Positions 25,945-38,890 of a stretch of DNA of 64,000 nucleotides are shown one piece after another. The position numbers were made by a program, and so were the translations under genes. How positions within the stretch are numbered: the first letter of the stretch is position 1; every line of letters starts with the position of its first letter. Location of the stretch: assembly GCF_000275845.1 (NCBI RefSeq), contig NW_006766920.1, positions 209,319 to 273,318 on the forward strand, in the 5' to 3' direction. Below the pieces are notes generated by a model. The model was not told the DNA's origin and ran no database searches. It saw only the letters and a list, made by a program, of their open reading frames with translations. The stretch is from Dichomitus squalens LYAD-421 SS1 (taxonomy: Eukaryota; Basidiomycota; Agaricomycetes; Polyporales; Polyporaceae).

Positions 25945-26525
25945 GCAAGTCAATACTCACCATCTCCCATTTGTCTCCTCCGTGCGCGTTCTTCTCCACT
26001 CTCTCCGCACAACCCAACACCTTCATACGTACCTTCTATGCATCTCCCTTCGGCGCGCTCACCTTTACCCTCACCATGCATACTAGATCGGCAGCTGCGA
26101 GTGCGTCTACAGGAGCTGAAGGCACTCCTCGTGCTCGCGTTCATTCTCGCCGGCTTGCTTCTCGCGTTCTAGTTTATCAAGAATCTAGCATAGCGCGGGC
26201 GCGCACAGAACGCGTCAGCCACTCAGACCTGGGCCACATCTAGAGTGCGGATGGAGAGGGGGACAGACCTCCTTGACGATGGTGTTGGTGTTGGTGGTCT
26301 TGAACGCCTTCTAGAGCTCTTTGCTCTTGAAAATTTGGGCTATAGAGACTTTGACGAAGACATTGGGGATATGGAAGACGTCATCCGCGTCGGCCACGAA
26401 GCGGCTCAGTGATTTCTTAATCTTGACCTTGTAACGCGCGATCTAGGCACCGCGTTGACGCTGCGCGCACAGCGGATACACGATGAGATCCTAGTCGCGG
26501 CATCTGTCAGGCGTTTGCAGAATGA
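25945..26525 (-). pseudogene. SDO1 (SBDS) pseudogene 1, introns retained
   Basis: The reverse complement matches the intact SDO1 gene at 51090-52091 from the end of exon 2 through exon 4, including introns 2 and 3 and the donor after exon 4. It therefore arose by DNA duplication, not by retroposition. It is broken in several ways: about 140 bp of exon 4 are missing near 26115, and a Gln codon of exon 3 is TAG (complement at 26311-26313). Orientation is opposite to the intact gene. A second relic lies at 37270-37625. Confidence 0.85.
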
Positions 26526-26559
26526 GCGAAGAAGATCATCACAGTGTATCTAGCTGGGG

Positions 26560-26990
26560 AGTTGTTAGATGACCATTCGGATCGGTTATGAAGAGGGTGT
26601 TGCAATACCGTCGAGTATGTGAGATAGAGCGCTCAATCAGTAAGCATTCAGTGAGAGTGTGACTCGTGCGTAAGACAATCTTCTTCGAGAGCGCGAGTAC
26701 GAGTCCTTGGAGGCTTGCGCGCAGGCAGAGCACGTAGCGCGAGGCGTAGTAGGGCTATAAGGTAGCGGAGAAGCGTCGGGGATGGCGTAGGTGGAAGATC
26801 GATGCCCGTCTTCCTGGTGCTATTACCCACCCACTCAGTACCATATTCCATCACAGAATGTGTGAGAGTGTCAGAACGAGACGGGCTATGGAGAGACAGA
26901 CTAGCAGACTTGCAACTCGCCAACGTTGAAGTCGGGAAGGCCGACACGTACGGTTTCCATGTTTGGACTACTGTCCTCTTTGAGTGCGCG
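26560..26990. repeat. Shared flank F, copy 1 (partner at 37660-38100)
   Basis: Matches 37660-38100 collinearly, for example ATGACCATTCGGATCGG, GGGCTATGGAGAGACA and ACTCGCCAACGTTG. It directly follows an SDO1 pseudogene in both places, so pseudogene and flank form one duplicated block. On the minus strand both copies encode a related peptide (IDLPPTPSPTLLRYL here, IDLPPRPPPTLLRYL in the partner), which suggests the decayed exon of another gene. That gene is not recognised. Confidence 0.6.
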
Positions 26991-27004
26991 GCCCGCGGTG
27001 GCCA

Positions 27005-28480
27005 ATCACATGCTCGCCGCGCGTGTGCTCGATTCGAACTTCGCCAAGTGCGCGGTCCTTCAAGTTCTCTCTGTTGCGCTGACCGTGCTTCCCCCTACTG
27101 GTTTGCTCTTCTGGCTCTCCAATTGTCCTTCTACAATGACTCCTGGATTTCTCACTATATCAAGCGTCTCTGCAGTGATTCGTGCTAAAGAGCCCAAGAC
27201 ATGGGTGTTGCGGAGTCTCTGGCAGGCTGGCTGAGGGGACCCATCAGCGATCTTTCGGAAGGTGCGTTAAATTCACCGTTGGATACCTCCATTGCAATTG
27301 TGTTTTCTGGGAATTGCATTATGCGCTTCAGGGACTCGGTATGAAAGTTTTCGGCTCGGGCTTTTCGTGTGCAACGTGAGCCTACCCTTCATCTCAGCTT
27401 CATATGATTTACGTGTGCCGACTATGGATGCTTGAACTAAGCTTCTCCTTGTTACCTCCATCATACATGCCACAATTCCCGCAGGACACCTCGCCGTGCG
27501 GTCGTTGCTGCTCTCAGCGCAGCCGCATTCAAGCCCACAATCCCGTCAAACACTCCCGCCTCCCATTCACACCCTCTCGCAGCCTTCGCCAGGCTCGTAT
27601 GCTGTCCTCAGGGTCTTGCTCAGCTGTCTGCGCCTGGAGCTGCAGGAGGCTTACCTCACAAGCGACTGTCGATTCAACGCGTTTTGCGCCCGTTTCCCCC
27701 TATCGTCTCCCCTTGCCCGACCAAGCTCTCGACTGTCGACACCTGCGAATCATCCGTCGAAGCTCTCTGACCGTCGAGTCTTCATATCAAATACAAGGTG
27801 CATTCATACATGTCCAGTGGGGCGTCCGTTTAGGCTCAATGTGTGGTCCGTCAGCGTGCTCCTATCAGTTCACCCTTGTAGACACATTCTGGTCAGTACA
27901 TCCTTCGTCATCGTCTCACTCTGCATCAACTTGAACATTGCCTCCGGACATCAACAAGACTGGCGACCTTGTACGATCGCTCGACGAAGCGCGTTCTCGC
28001 CGCCCAGACCGCCATTGATATCACCTCATCCACGATGGCATCGACTCCCTTACTGGTGTGAGTTTGCCCCTGATGAACGCGTCGCACCGTGCCGGCAGAA
28101 GCATACACGCATTTCAAAACCTTCACTCTCCCTTGGTCGTTATCGAGCGCGTCGTTGGCATCAAGGCGGCCACAACTCCTCATGGTGGCATACCAGACCG
28201 ACATGTCGGCGGAGGACGTCTTGACTCAGCGGAGCACGTACGGGAGCACGAAGTAGGCGAACTAGGATAGGAGGAAGAAGGACTCTGCCACTAGGTCAGT
28301 TCGTTCAAGAAGACCACCAGTGAGTGCGTGCCCGGGGCTCGCTGTCTGTGATTTCGGCTCCGGAGTTGCAGTCTTGGGTCTCTTGCATCTAGGTAGCGTA
28401 CCCGTACATGTCGATTTTCTTGCACTGTCGAAATTTGCGGTTGCGTAGTATACTATGCACGTACGCTGCGTCGGGCCAAA
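27005..28480. repeat. Diverged dispersed repeat R, copy 2 (partner at 14940-16440)
   Basis: Collinear with copy 1 with many substitutions and small indels. Here it follows directly on flank F, whereas copy 1 has no SDO1 relic or F next to it. This means the block before copy C is the most complete version of the upstream patchwork. No open frame runs through it. Confidence 0.6.
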
Positions 28481-28559
28481 GAGGCGTACTGACGAACCGG
28501 GAGTGGAAGGCAAGCTCTTGCGGCACATTGGGCGCCTGTACGCACAAGGCAATTTGCAC

Positions 28560-28770
28560 AAGGTTTGCAGCTTGCCCCCTTCGCTGGCCAACAGGCACCG
28601 CAGCACGTGAGCTTCGGTGGCCAAGCTCATACTATGTTTTGAGGAATATCGTGCTACAGAGCCCCACGTCGCGCGAGCGGTGGTCTCTTACGTTAGGTAT
28701 GAAGTACTGTTGGCAGGATCTGAAACTTTTCGGTGTCTACCATCACCCCGACCGTCGCCGACTGTGACTA
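28560..28770 (+). pseudogene. Relic: short S segment and one helicase-family exon fragment
   Basis: 28560-28640 repeats part of segment S. At about 28705-28760 the plus strand encodes LKLFGVYHHPD, followed by a stop. This matches an internal exon of all the helicase copies (LRIFGVYNH in B and C, LKIFGVYTH in D, LKIHGVYTH in E) and is preceded by an acceptor-like GCAG. The rest of the gene is absent. It is best read as a remnant of a further, deleted family member. Confidence 0.45.
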
Positions 28771-29234
28771 GGGAGACGCACTCTAGCATGCTAGTATTGT
28801 CTTCTAATCTCTTCATGTTCCGAGTGGAATTGCCTAGAATCCCGTCTGCGCTTCTCATGATTTGCATGATTTGCACCTGATGATCGCTCGCTGACATGCA
28901 CGCCGGGGCACGAGGCTTACCAGCTAGACCTTTTACTAGGACTTCCCCTCCCCGAATAATTGAAGTACGCTTCGTCTTCATTCAGACGTTCATACGCGCA
29001 CTAGGATGGGACCCTAGTATCTGCGGCGAGAGACAGATAATGCTTCATACGATCTGAGACAGGAACAAGGTATGGATAACTCGGAGCGCTGTGACGTCTT
29101 GGACGCGTGGCGACGTCTACCGCAGCACAGTTGCTCTGGTTCCACGCTCGTAAGTGTGTATACACGAAGGATTTTTGACTTGTGCACCGATCCGCCTCGT
29201 CCAGACTTTACGAAAATCCTGTCTTCTTCTCTCA
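28771..29234. other. Upstream region of helicase copy C
   Basis: No gene is supported. It contains CTACCGCAGCACAGTT near 29119, shared with the region before copy B. Confidence 0.35.
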
Positions 29235-32200
29235 ATGTCTCACTCAACGACTGCGGACATGATATCGGACGTCCACGACATCGAAAATGCATTGTACAAC
29301 TCATTCTCAGACCTCGAGAGCGTTATCGGCCGTTTGATGGGGAGCCATGGGAGGGCAGAGAGCGCGTTAGCAAGTGAGTAACTCATCATCGATTCTCTTA
29401 CAATCGCTGAAAATTTTTGTGCAGCCTTGAACGATGCGACCTTCTCCACCTTTACAAGAGAAATCTACGCCCGGTTTCCGAAGACGGCTCGTCAGTTCGT
29501 CGGGAGTCTATCATCGTTTCTGCTCTCAAGCCTCGCCACTGCCCTGACCGACGTCAGCCAGCAAGGAAAGCTCGGGAAGTCTCGCGATTCGAACGAGTGC
29601 TGGAAGGCCGTCGTCCTCGCTCGGCCAGCACTTGCTGAGATAGCGTCGCTGTCCGACAACAGTGTAAGTTGATTATCTGATAGATCATATATGTACCTCT
29701 AAAGAACACTGAAACATACCAGAGATGGAGCCAGGCCGATATCCGGGTCAAGCCGTTTGTAGACCTCGGCGTGGACCCTCCCTCAAACCCTCAAGAGCTC
29801 TTCGCCTTGGAGACCCAGATCCTCCGTGATCAAGAAGGTATACTTAAGGTACAATTTCCCCTCCCTAATGAGGACGCTTCTGACTTCTCATAGCATTTCT
29901 TCTCGCTACTGCGAGGTCCCGCCCGGGACGACATCATCGCGCGATGGCACGCTCTGGCCGAGATGGAGACTGTCGTGGACTCCGCGCGTCCGGAGTCCTC
30001 TGGCTCCGACGAGACTGCCACGCCCGAAGCCCCACCGGAGTCTCAAACACCCATCAACGCCCACCCTGCCCTGGACGTTCTCCCTTTGAAGGCAGCCTTC
30101 TACGAGGATCATGTGAAGGGCTTTGGAGAATGGGAGGTATTCATCACCGACAACGCCAACTCCGACTTCCGCAAGCTGCGAAAGAAGTCTCCAGAGCTAC
30201 TTCGTGTCGTCATGAAGAAAATTAGGTATGTACAGACCTTATATCGTTCTTTCATGCGACCTTTCTTCATCTCTCCGTGTGCTGCACCTCAGGGACCTCT
30301 CGCGAGGTCACTTCTCCCCGGATAACCAGATCCTCATTTCCGACACCGAAAATTCCGTTCCCATCTTCAAGGCGAAGATGACTGGTGTCTCCCGGCTGGT
30401 AGTGAGTCACAGGCATACATACATATATGTACTTGTCATAGCTGACTGTCCGTCGTAGTATCAAGTAGACTGCGTAAAGGATCTCGTTTCCGATGTGAGT
30501 ATCACAGTGACTTAACTCAGAAACATCCTCATATACAATATACAGTCAGAATTCCAAGGCACGCGCGAGGCGTATTTTTCATCGTACGCATCGTGACTCA
30601 TGATAGGCATATATAGCACTCCGCATTTTTGGAGTATACAATCACGCTGAGCTCAAACACAAGGGGAATTTCTGGGTAGAGCTGAGCCGAGACCTAGGAC
30701 GGAAGGGAAAAGAATATCGTGACCGGTAGATCATGGGATTGCAGGTTGATATTCTGGACAGGTCTTGACACCAGGCATGTAGATGTCGAGCCCGTAGTCA
30801 ACCCACGAGGACCGCAAGAGACGTGTTCTCACCGGTCAAATTTTGGTTGCAGAGCGAAGAGGCCAACAAAGGCGAAGATGAGCCCCTGCCACTAGCAAGT
30901 CTCAAGGACGTGGATGTGCGAGAATTTTCGTCCAGTTCTCATAGCTGACACTCAAGTAAACCACAGTACTCCGAGGTTCTATCGATGCATAGGTCTGTCA
31001 CACTATCCAAGGTAAGAGAAACCTTTCTTGATTCACGCTATTGGCTGATATTCCTTCTCTAGGGCCTATTCAACAGTAGGTCCTCCGCTAGTTCACTCGC
31101 ATGTGCGCGATTCAATCCTATGCAATCTAGGTTTCCTCGTCGACAGAGACATCAGGTTCATGTTCCGACCTTCGTCTGTATCTAACTCCATTTGTCCTTC
31201 GTAGGATTTTCTCTGACCTCATATCACTGTTGCTAGGACGAAGGAGATCGAGATTATCGAGCATCCTCACTCATGCTATGTGATAGGTCGCTCTGGCACG
31301 GGGTGAGGCGCAACGTTGCTAAACAATACATATGTTTAAATTGGCCCCAAATTTTCGATACAGGAAGACCTTATCCATGATGTACAAGATAGTATCTAGA
31401 GAGCGGGGCTGGGCTAGCATATCCGCGGAGCTTCCGAAGCCTCGTCAACTGTTCGTCACTCGCTCGCGCATGCTCGCAGCTGAAGTGCAGCGTACCGTTG
31501 ATCATTTTTTGGAGTCGTTCAAGCTTGCAGATTTGACCCAGCAAGAGCTACTGGACATATGGAGAAGACAGGTCGACCCGATGGATGAAATTCGACCCCT
31601 TCCGAGGAAATGGAGCGACCTTGACGATGAGCATTTCCCCATGTGTATCAGCTTTGACCAGGTTTGTTGGTTCGGTCTGTTTATCCTTGAGAGATGCTTG
31701 AGCTGAGCACTTCGGTGTGATAGCTGCGCGATATGCTAGAAGCGGACTTTGCTGCCTGTGACCCCTCTATGGCCACGACTATAGGAGAGTTGGGCGAGGA
31801 TATGTGAGTTTACTCCACACTCTCGTAACACCATTCTCACAATAGAAGGGGGCAGTGATTTCGAAGAACATGCTGCGTCGTTTGTTTCTTGGAAGAGATT
31901 CGCTACGGCATATTGGGATCATCTGCCGCAACATTTGACTAGAGGATTGGGTAAGTAACTTCAACTCGACGTGGGGCAGAGTATATGGACTCATCTGATA
32001 TCGGTTAGATCCAGTCTCCGTATTCGGAGAGATTATGGGTATATTACTATGGCTGATAGCTCCTGCGGATACTACTGATGACCGCTATCGTAGGTGTTCT
32101 GAAGGGCTCAGAGGGGACGATCGATACACCTCATGGCAATCTTGACCGCGAGGCATACTTGGGTCTAAGCCCACGACATTCGACCTTCGTGTCCATCCGG

Positions 32201-35200
32201 AACCAGATCTACGATATCCTGCAGCGGTACAACTTACTCAAGCGACGTCGACATGAGTATGATGATGCAGATAGGTGTGTGAATGACCAGATATACATGT
32301 TTCGCCCTAGTCTCACCTTCACAAGGACGCATCGATTGCTTAGGCTTATCAACGCGCACACGCTTCCCGGGAGACCTGTGAACTTCTTGTAGATGATTGT
32401 TCATCGAGAGAGCAGTGGCTGAATCTCTGACGTGCGGGACTCTCCTTAGGTTCAATGATGAGGCCCAAGACAACCTCATCATTGATATGCTGCGTAGGTT
32501 CTCAGCTTCCGTGAACCTACGCTATACATGCATTTAGCACATTTATTCAGTGCTGCGGAAGCTCTGTGACAATCCCAATGGACTATTCTGGGCTGGCGAT
32601 ACAGCACAGACAATCGCCATTGGTAGCTCATTCAAGTTTAGTGAGCTTACAGCAATGATGTATCGGGTCGAAGTGAGGTGCTTCCCGTATGTTTACTATT
32701 GAGGGCTAACTGTGAACCCGATCCCAGAAACGTACATATGATAAATCACAATCGCTTATCCCACCTCGCACCTTTCACCTACCAGTGAACTACAGGTCGC
32801 ATGCTGGTATCACCGACTGTGCTCAAGTTGTCGTGGACATTGTCACCGCGCTATGGCCTGCATCCATTGACAGGCTGAGTTCAGATCGAGGGTGGAGGGA
32901 GGGCCCTAAGCCGCTGTTTGTCCGAGGCTCGGACATCTACAGTCTGTTTTCTCGACAGGACAAGATGGGAGCGAGGTATAGTGCTGTTTAGTAATGTTGA
33001 CCGGACTTCTACTGACGCTTAGGAAGGGAAAGACTCGACAAGCTAGGGTCTGAACAATGTACGTATACTCTGGTTCCTATGTTCACCATGATTTCACCTG
33101 TCTCTTGCCTTGGTCAGGCATCATCGTTCGTGACGATGCCTCTCGAAAGAGGTTGTTCAAAGCACTATTCTCGCAGGGAGTACAGGTTGGTCTAGTCATG
33201 TGAGTTACACGAGGGCACGGATTGTGTCTAGGATGCCAAGCTAACTTTGTATAGGACTGTATATGAGAGCAAGGGTCTAGAGTTCGATGATGTAAGTGCT
33301 TATGTCGGAATTCAATGTCGCTTTAACTCATCGTTGACATACTGGCTTCTTACCAGGTCTTCATCTGGCACTTCTTCGACAGCACAGATCCAAGCGAGAG
33401 GGAATGGAGCGTCATATGTGATCTGTTCCTGGGACGTTTGACGCGATCACTGCACCGATCTGTGGATGAGTACCGCCATGTCTGTCGAGAGGCAAGTGCG
33501 TTGGTCGCTCAGTTCTTACACGTGTCTCAGTCACTTTGCTTGCAGCTCAAATCTCTGTATGTTGCGATCACCCGAGCACGTAATCGCCTATTCATAATTG
33601 AGGAGTCATCCAAGGGCGATCCCATGCTGGTAGTAGTTGTATTCACTATTTCAAGTAATCTCATTAATGACGGCTGTCACAGGCTGTCTGGCAAAAGCTG
33701 GGATTGGTTGACGTCAACGAGGACAATCAACCAATATCTCTTTCCATGAAGACGCCTGAGCCAGAGGAATGGGCTAAACGAGGCAGATCGTTGATGGACA
33801 AACAAAACTACGAACAGGCGAAGTACTGCTTTGAACAGGCCGGGTTTAGGCGAGAGGGAGATATCGCTCAGGCATACCTTGATCAGGAAGCTGCAGTCAC
33901 TGTCGAGCAGTTCCGCAAGGCTGCACAGTCGTTCAAGTCTTGTGCGGACTTGTGCTTTGGTGTGGCTGAACATGAACAGCTTCTCATCGCGTCGGCCATT
34001 TGTTACAGCCGTGCTGGAGCATTCGCCGAGAGCGCAGCGTTGTACTACACTGCTCGTGCGTACACAAGATGCGCGCAGCAGTACATCAAGGCTTCAATGA
34101 TGGATGAAGCTCGGCAAGTTATTCTCCGGCACCGGAATGAGATCAATGCATACGTCTTGAGGAAGGTCTGTGTGCATTTCCTGGACTCAGGGGAGCAAGA
34201 GTGCGTGTTGTAATTTGTATTTCCAACGTCAGCTGAGAATTTGACATACATCCTCTTGATAGGAAGGCTGCAGAGTTATTTCCCGATCTCGACACATTCT
34301 CTGAATTCATTCGGTCTCACAACCTCATCGGTCATCTCGCGACATATCTCGAGTCCCTAGGGCTTCTTGAAAAAGCTGCAGAAGTCCGTCTCGAGCTGAA
34401 CCAGGTGGATAAGGCGATTGCGCTCTTCCTTCGCGATGAAAGTCATGGTTCGGTCGCACGGGGAACTAACAGGCTCCTTGACGAACTTTGGCGGCTCCGG
34501 ACCATGGGGCAACCAGAGAACAAGTACTCCAATGTTCCCGACGTGCTGATTGACCTCGTGTCCTACCGAAAGTCACTTACCGGCCTACGGTACAGGGATT
34601 ATGAGCGCGACAACAACGAGGTAACATGCAAAGTTCAATGGCGAGATCTACCATCCACTGACAATGAGTTAATGTGACAGACTCACATGTTTTCGTCCAT
34701 CATATCCCGCCAGGCAGCGGATCTCATGCAAACCGGAGTGAAGCTTTTCTCAGTGGGCAATCAAACCAATGCTGCACTGCTTTCACTGGACTACGCCTTC
34801 GCATTTTTGCTTGAAGATGCTTCACTGGAGCCGAGCGTGCTCGTCGACTCTCCTGAGTTTTTCCCAGCCTTCTGCACCTACGCCACTCTTCTCAAGTCTC
34901 ATCACCGTGACGCACACCTATGTCGCTTACTCGGTATTCGCCGCAGTCCCACGAACACATTAGGTTCCTACAGCCTTCTTACGGGAACGTTGTTGTGCCA
35001 AGCCTCACGCGAAATGAAGGACCTTGATTGTCAAGCTATACCTGGGGAAGGTGGACTTGTCATCACCGCAACGTCTCTGTCTCGAGTCATACGGGAGACT
35101 CTCGATGGTCGCCTACATGCACGCGTCTCCCTGGTCAACAATGTTTGCAAGAGGCTTGCGATTCTACAACCCTGCATATCATACTGCTTGTCGGGGCTTT

Positions 35201-36914
35201 GTTTGGGACTGGAGAATTCCACCTGCCGCTGGACGCATCAAGCCGGATCACATTCTCTGAACGTCTCCGGACTTCATCTTCGCATTCGTGTCTTATGTCA
35301 AAACATCATAGCTTATGGGACCTTGGACGCTAATGATGACGCGATTTGGAGGGAGCGGTATGTGTTCTACTCACACGATTCTCGGAGAGTGGTGTCAAAC
35401 TTACATTCGGTCGTTATCGTTCCTGTAGAACGTACTGGATGTATGCGCTCTCCAGTTCGCTCCATATCCCCTTCTTTTCCCTGGGCACACCCTCGATGTT
35501 CCACCGCTCGCTCGTCCCCGAGTTCTCAGACGCCGCGCGCGTCATACGTTCGTGGATTATCGACATCCTGTACTTTGCCTTCACGCCTGCTTCGACTCAC
35601 TGGATCTCGACTGGAGCGCTTCGGATAGACTTGATACCCTGCGCCGCTCTGCTAGGGTATATTCTAGATAAGCTTGAAGATCACCCACGGTCTCCGCAAT
35701 CCCGCGTTGTCCCAATTCCCCTGGAGCTGTGGTATGGCAAGTTGTACTCTCAGCACCTCCAGCAGCTCGGAGACTACGCTTCGAGGAACGAGCCTTCGCA
35801 CTTCCAGATGCCTGGTGCTTTGTTGTATCTACAGTGCGGTTTATCTCTCCAATCTGACGTAATGCGGCAGAGAACTCACTGATGCCCTCTAGATTCCTGC
35901 TCGAGGGAGGCGGTGGATCTTTTGGACGTGAGGCCGTCATAAGCTATATCACAGAGGGGCTTTCCACCGCGATCGTTCTCGCCAACCGCGGTAGAAAAGA
36001 CAAGCCCTTGCACAATGTCATACTAGTGCGCCGTTGGGTCATCAATCTTGCGGATCTGTGGAGTTCTGCGAAGCCGCCGACGCATCACCACAACGAGCAC
36101 GTACAGAAATTTATCAAGCTGTTCCCAGCGCTTCTGGGGAGTCTTTGCGCCGTTCCGGATGGTAAGTCGCTAGCTGCGAGTCTGGCAGAATGGACTGACA
36201 TATATCGAAATAGGTGCTTCCATCCGCAGGGTCCTTCGTCCTTTGTCGAATGATATCCTTTCCTACGTATCCAGCGTGTGAGTGATTTTGTTGCTCTTAC
36301 CGAAGTCTATCACATGTAACGTTAATGGTTCCAAGTGTCAAGGCACTTACTTTGGGTAAGCCCGACACCGTCAAAGCAGAGTTAGCCATTTTCTCAAGCT
36401 CATATTGCATGCTTTACTTCGATTCAGTGGGACATTGGCTCAAACATACAGAAGAAGAGAGATTAGAGATGGTCGGCTATGTGACCAACATTCCGGTGCA
36501 CTATCGTCCGCCTCACTTGCGGTTAGTCAATTTCTTTGCGTTCGATTGGCAACTCACCATATCTGGGCCCCCAGGAGGTTGTCCGCAGGGTCGCGTTGGA
36601 CGCACCTCAGGGAAGCCATCTGGTGGCTGAGCCCTCCCGCTCTGCCTCGCATGGACCAGCTCGTCCACATACAGAACAGCTCTTTAGCAGATACGGACCC
36701 TATGCGCACCCCGGGATTCGTAGTCCGGGTCGCGTACGACAGGTTGGGTAATCTGGAGTCGCAGCTCACCGTTCCCCAACCAACGAGACAAACAGCTCCC
36801 TTCCCAGCGACATGGTTCCTCCCAAGGCGCCATCCTCTCGATGGAGAGAAGGTCGTAGTGCCGTCCCATATCGCACCGTGCCTCCTCGGACACCTCTGGC
36901 CGCAGGAGGTGTAA
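29235..36914 (+). CDS. TRANK1-like UvrD-type helicase with TPR repeats, copy C
   Basis: Starts at ATG 29235 (MSHSTTADMISD) and ends at 36914, about 1,900 residues. It is closest to copy B in N-terminus, exon phases and C-terminus. RelE/ParE-like domain from FGEWEVFITD (30118) through KMTGVSRLV, YQVDC and FGVYNH to about 30730. Walker A GRSGTG/KT spans an intron (31286-31370); Walker B DEAQD (about 32460); AGDTAQTI (about 32597); YESKGLEFDD (about 33265); YVAITRAR (about 33560). TPR-like repeats begin near 33760 (EEWAKRGRSLMDKQNYEQA). The Cys-x8-Cys-x7-Cys-x3-His cluster is at 35173-35238. The intron 30559-30616 has GC..AG ends, at the same position and length as in copy B. An apparent frame change near 36540 is resolved by the intron 36522-36574. 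No disabling break was found. Confidence 0.85.
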
Positions 36915-37269
36915 TGTGATTGAGGGTTGCCGTTAATACCTTTGTCGTGATCTCCAAGGCTCGCTCCCGTTACTCGTCCTGTCAAAACGCCCGATATCAG
37001 CTATCGTCGTCTTTTCCCTTAGTACAACATGCTTGTATGCTCTTGTCCTGCTGTATCCTTACTCTCGTTGTCGCTTGTATCTACCGTCTCCCGTGAAGCT
37101 CCGTGATGTTATCTAGGTACTCTCCGTGTAAAGTTGAGCCTGATAGTTTCGCAATTTTGAATAGATCCTTCTACCCACCATGACAGCAAGTAGTGTTGTA
37201 CGAGGACGTACAGAGTACTCCGGAGTTGAATGCCGAGAGTCGGCGTCAGGTGATCCCGCGCCGGAAGGA
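36915..37269. other. Intergenic after copy C, nothing recognised
   Basis: Short, 3'-flank-like sequence with no open frame of note and no clear repeat. Confidence 0.35.
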
Positions 37270-37625
37270 GGACAGATCGTGCTCGCATTCTTTTTTTTCT
37301 AGTTGCACCTCGCCGTTCTATACGCGGGGAAGAGAACGTGACGGCCTCTCAGAACTGGACAAGACCTAGAGCGTGGATGGAGAGAGACACACCTCCCTGA
37401 TGGTGTGGTGTCCGTGGTCTTGAACGCTTTCTGGAGCTGGTTGGTTTTGGCGGGCTCGCCTTTTGAAAAGTCTATGGAGACGGTGGTAATCTGGAGGACG
37501 TTATCGATATCGACCATGACATGGCTTCGCCATTCCTGGTCCTTGGTCCTGTAACGTGCGATCTGGGCACCGTGTTGGCGCAGCGCGGACCGCGGATACA
37601 TGATGAGCGGCACCTGTCAAGCGTC
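37270..37625 (-). pseudogene. SDO1 (SBDS) pseudogene 2, truncated
   Basis: Minus-strand relic of SDO1 covering intron 2, exon 3 and intron 3. The exon 3 matches include the segments for NVLQI and NQLQKAFKTTDT. The downstream exons are replaced by unrelated sequence after a T-rich stretch near 37290-37300. Like pseudogene 1 it keeps intron sequence and is followed by flank F, so both derive from the same duplicated block. Confidence 0.8.
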
Positions 37626-37659
37626 TTCATAATGAGCGAAGAGGATGATCACAGTGGGT

Positions 37660-38100
37660 ATAGCTAGAAGGTTGCTGAATGACCATTCGGATCGGTTATG
37701 AAGAGTGTGTTGCAGTAACGAGTATGCGAGACAGAGCGCTCAACCAGTGAGGATTAAGTGAAAGTGTGAGTCGTGTGAATATGTGTATACATCAAAATTT
37801 CCTTCGAGAACGCGAGGAAGAGTCCGTCGATGCTTGCACGCAGAAAGAGCACATAGCGCGAGGCGTAGGGCTACGAGGTAACGGAGTAGCGTCGGGGGTG
37901 GCCTAGGTGGAAGATCGATGTCCATTTTCCTCGTCCTGGTTCCCGCCCGCTCGGTACCCTATCCCATCACAGAAGGTGTAAGAGTGCCAGGAAGAGACGA
38001 CGGGCTATGGAGAGACAAACTAATACTTAGCAGACTTGAAACTCGCCAACGTTGGCAACCGAGTCGGCAAGGCCGACACGTGCGATTTCCATATTTGGAC
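37660..38100. repeat. Shared flank F, copy 2 (partner at 26560-26990)
   Basis: See copy 1. The match ends near GGACTACTG at about 38105; after this point copy 1 continues into repeat R but this copy does not, which marks a junction or deletion endpoint. Confidence 0.6.
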
Positions 38101-38890
38101 TACTGCGCTCTCCCAGTCCCGCTCTCCGACTCTCGCCCTCTCCTCGCAATCGGCTGCCTTTTCTGTGCCCTGCGATACTGCTATTCCCTCTGCTTCATAG
38201 TTGGCACAGTCCGCACCAGATCTCAGCAAATTGCTCTAAACAGAGATTACTCCAGGGCGCGGGAAGATGTCAAGATGTCAGGTCGCAAGTGACTGAGGAG
38301 CGGTTTTGCTCAAGGTGTGTCTCCCTCGAGACGGTGTGACACCTTTCCCCGCATTCGCCTTGTTATGGACTCGTTTGCTAGAGAACAGGTCGCTTGGGTC
38401 TGTGATGTTCACCTTGTGTCCGTTACAACGGTCGGTGGCATTCTCTTCGTGGAGCGCGGGTTTCCTAGTGAGTATTGTGACTTCTTAGCAGGCCCCTTCT
38501 CCTTACTTCTTTCTCCTCCCTTTTCCCACTCGTTCGATTGCCTGTGTTCCCCTCTTAACCATATTTAAGACGTCTGTACTTAACCTGTTGAGCGACGACG
38601 TTCAGTATATCCACAGACGACGCCCATCAGATGAAGGGTTGGTCCCATTAAAGGCTGGACCTCGTTGGACCATTCTGTTTTCCTTCACGTTCTCTTTCTG
38701 GCGTATCGTGGGACGCCTGACTTTTACGTCCAAGTCCATGTCTGTGGTGGGTGGCCTCAGACTATCACGGTGTGCTACGCTACGGTGTTTGTTGGTACAT
38801 ATGATCATGATTCTTATGCAGTCGAATTTTCATCATCATACCTCTCCTATCACGCATAACGTCCGTGGAAAGTACGGTAAGAGAAATTAT
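38101..38890. other. Intergenic before copy D, nothing recognised
   Basis: Only short frames with no family signature. The sequence is not obviously shared with the regions before B or C. Confidence 0.3.

Noticed and set aside
36522..36590. Frameshift that would make copy C a pseudogene
   Set aside because: A 53-bp GT..AG intron (36522-36574) restores the frame and matches the intron at the same place in copy B (24757-24806).
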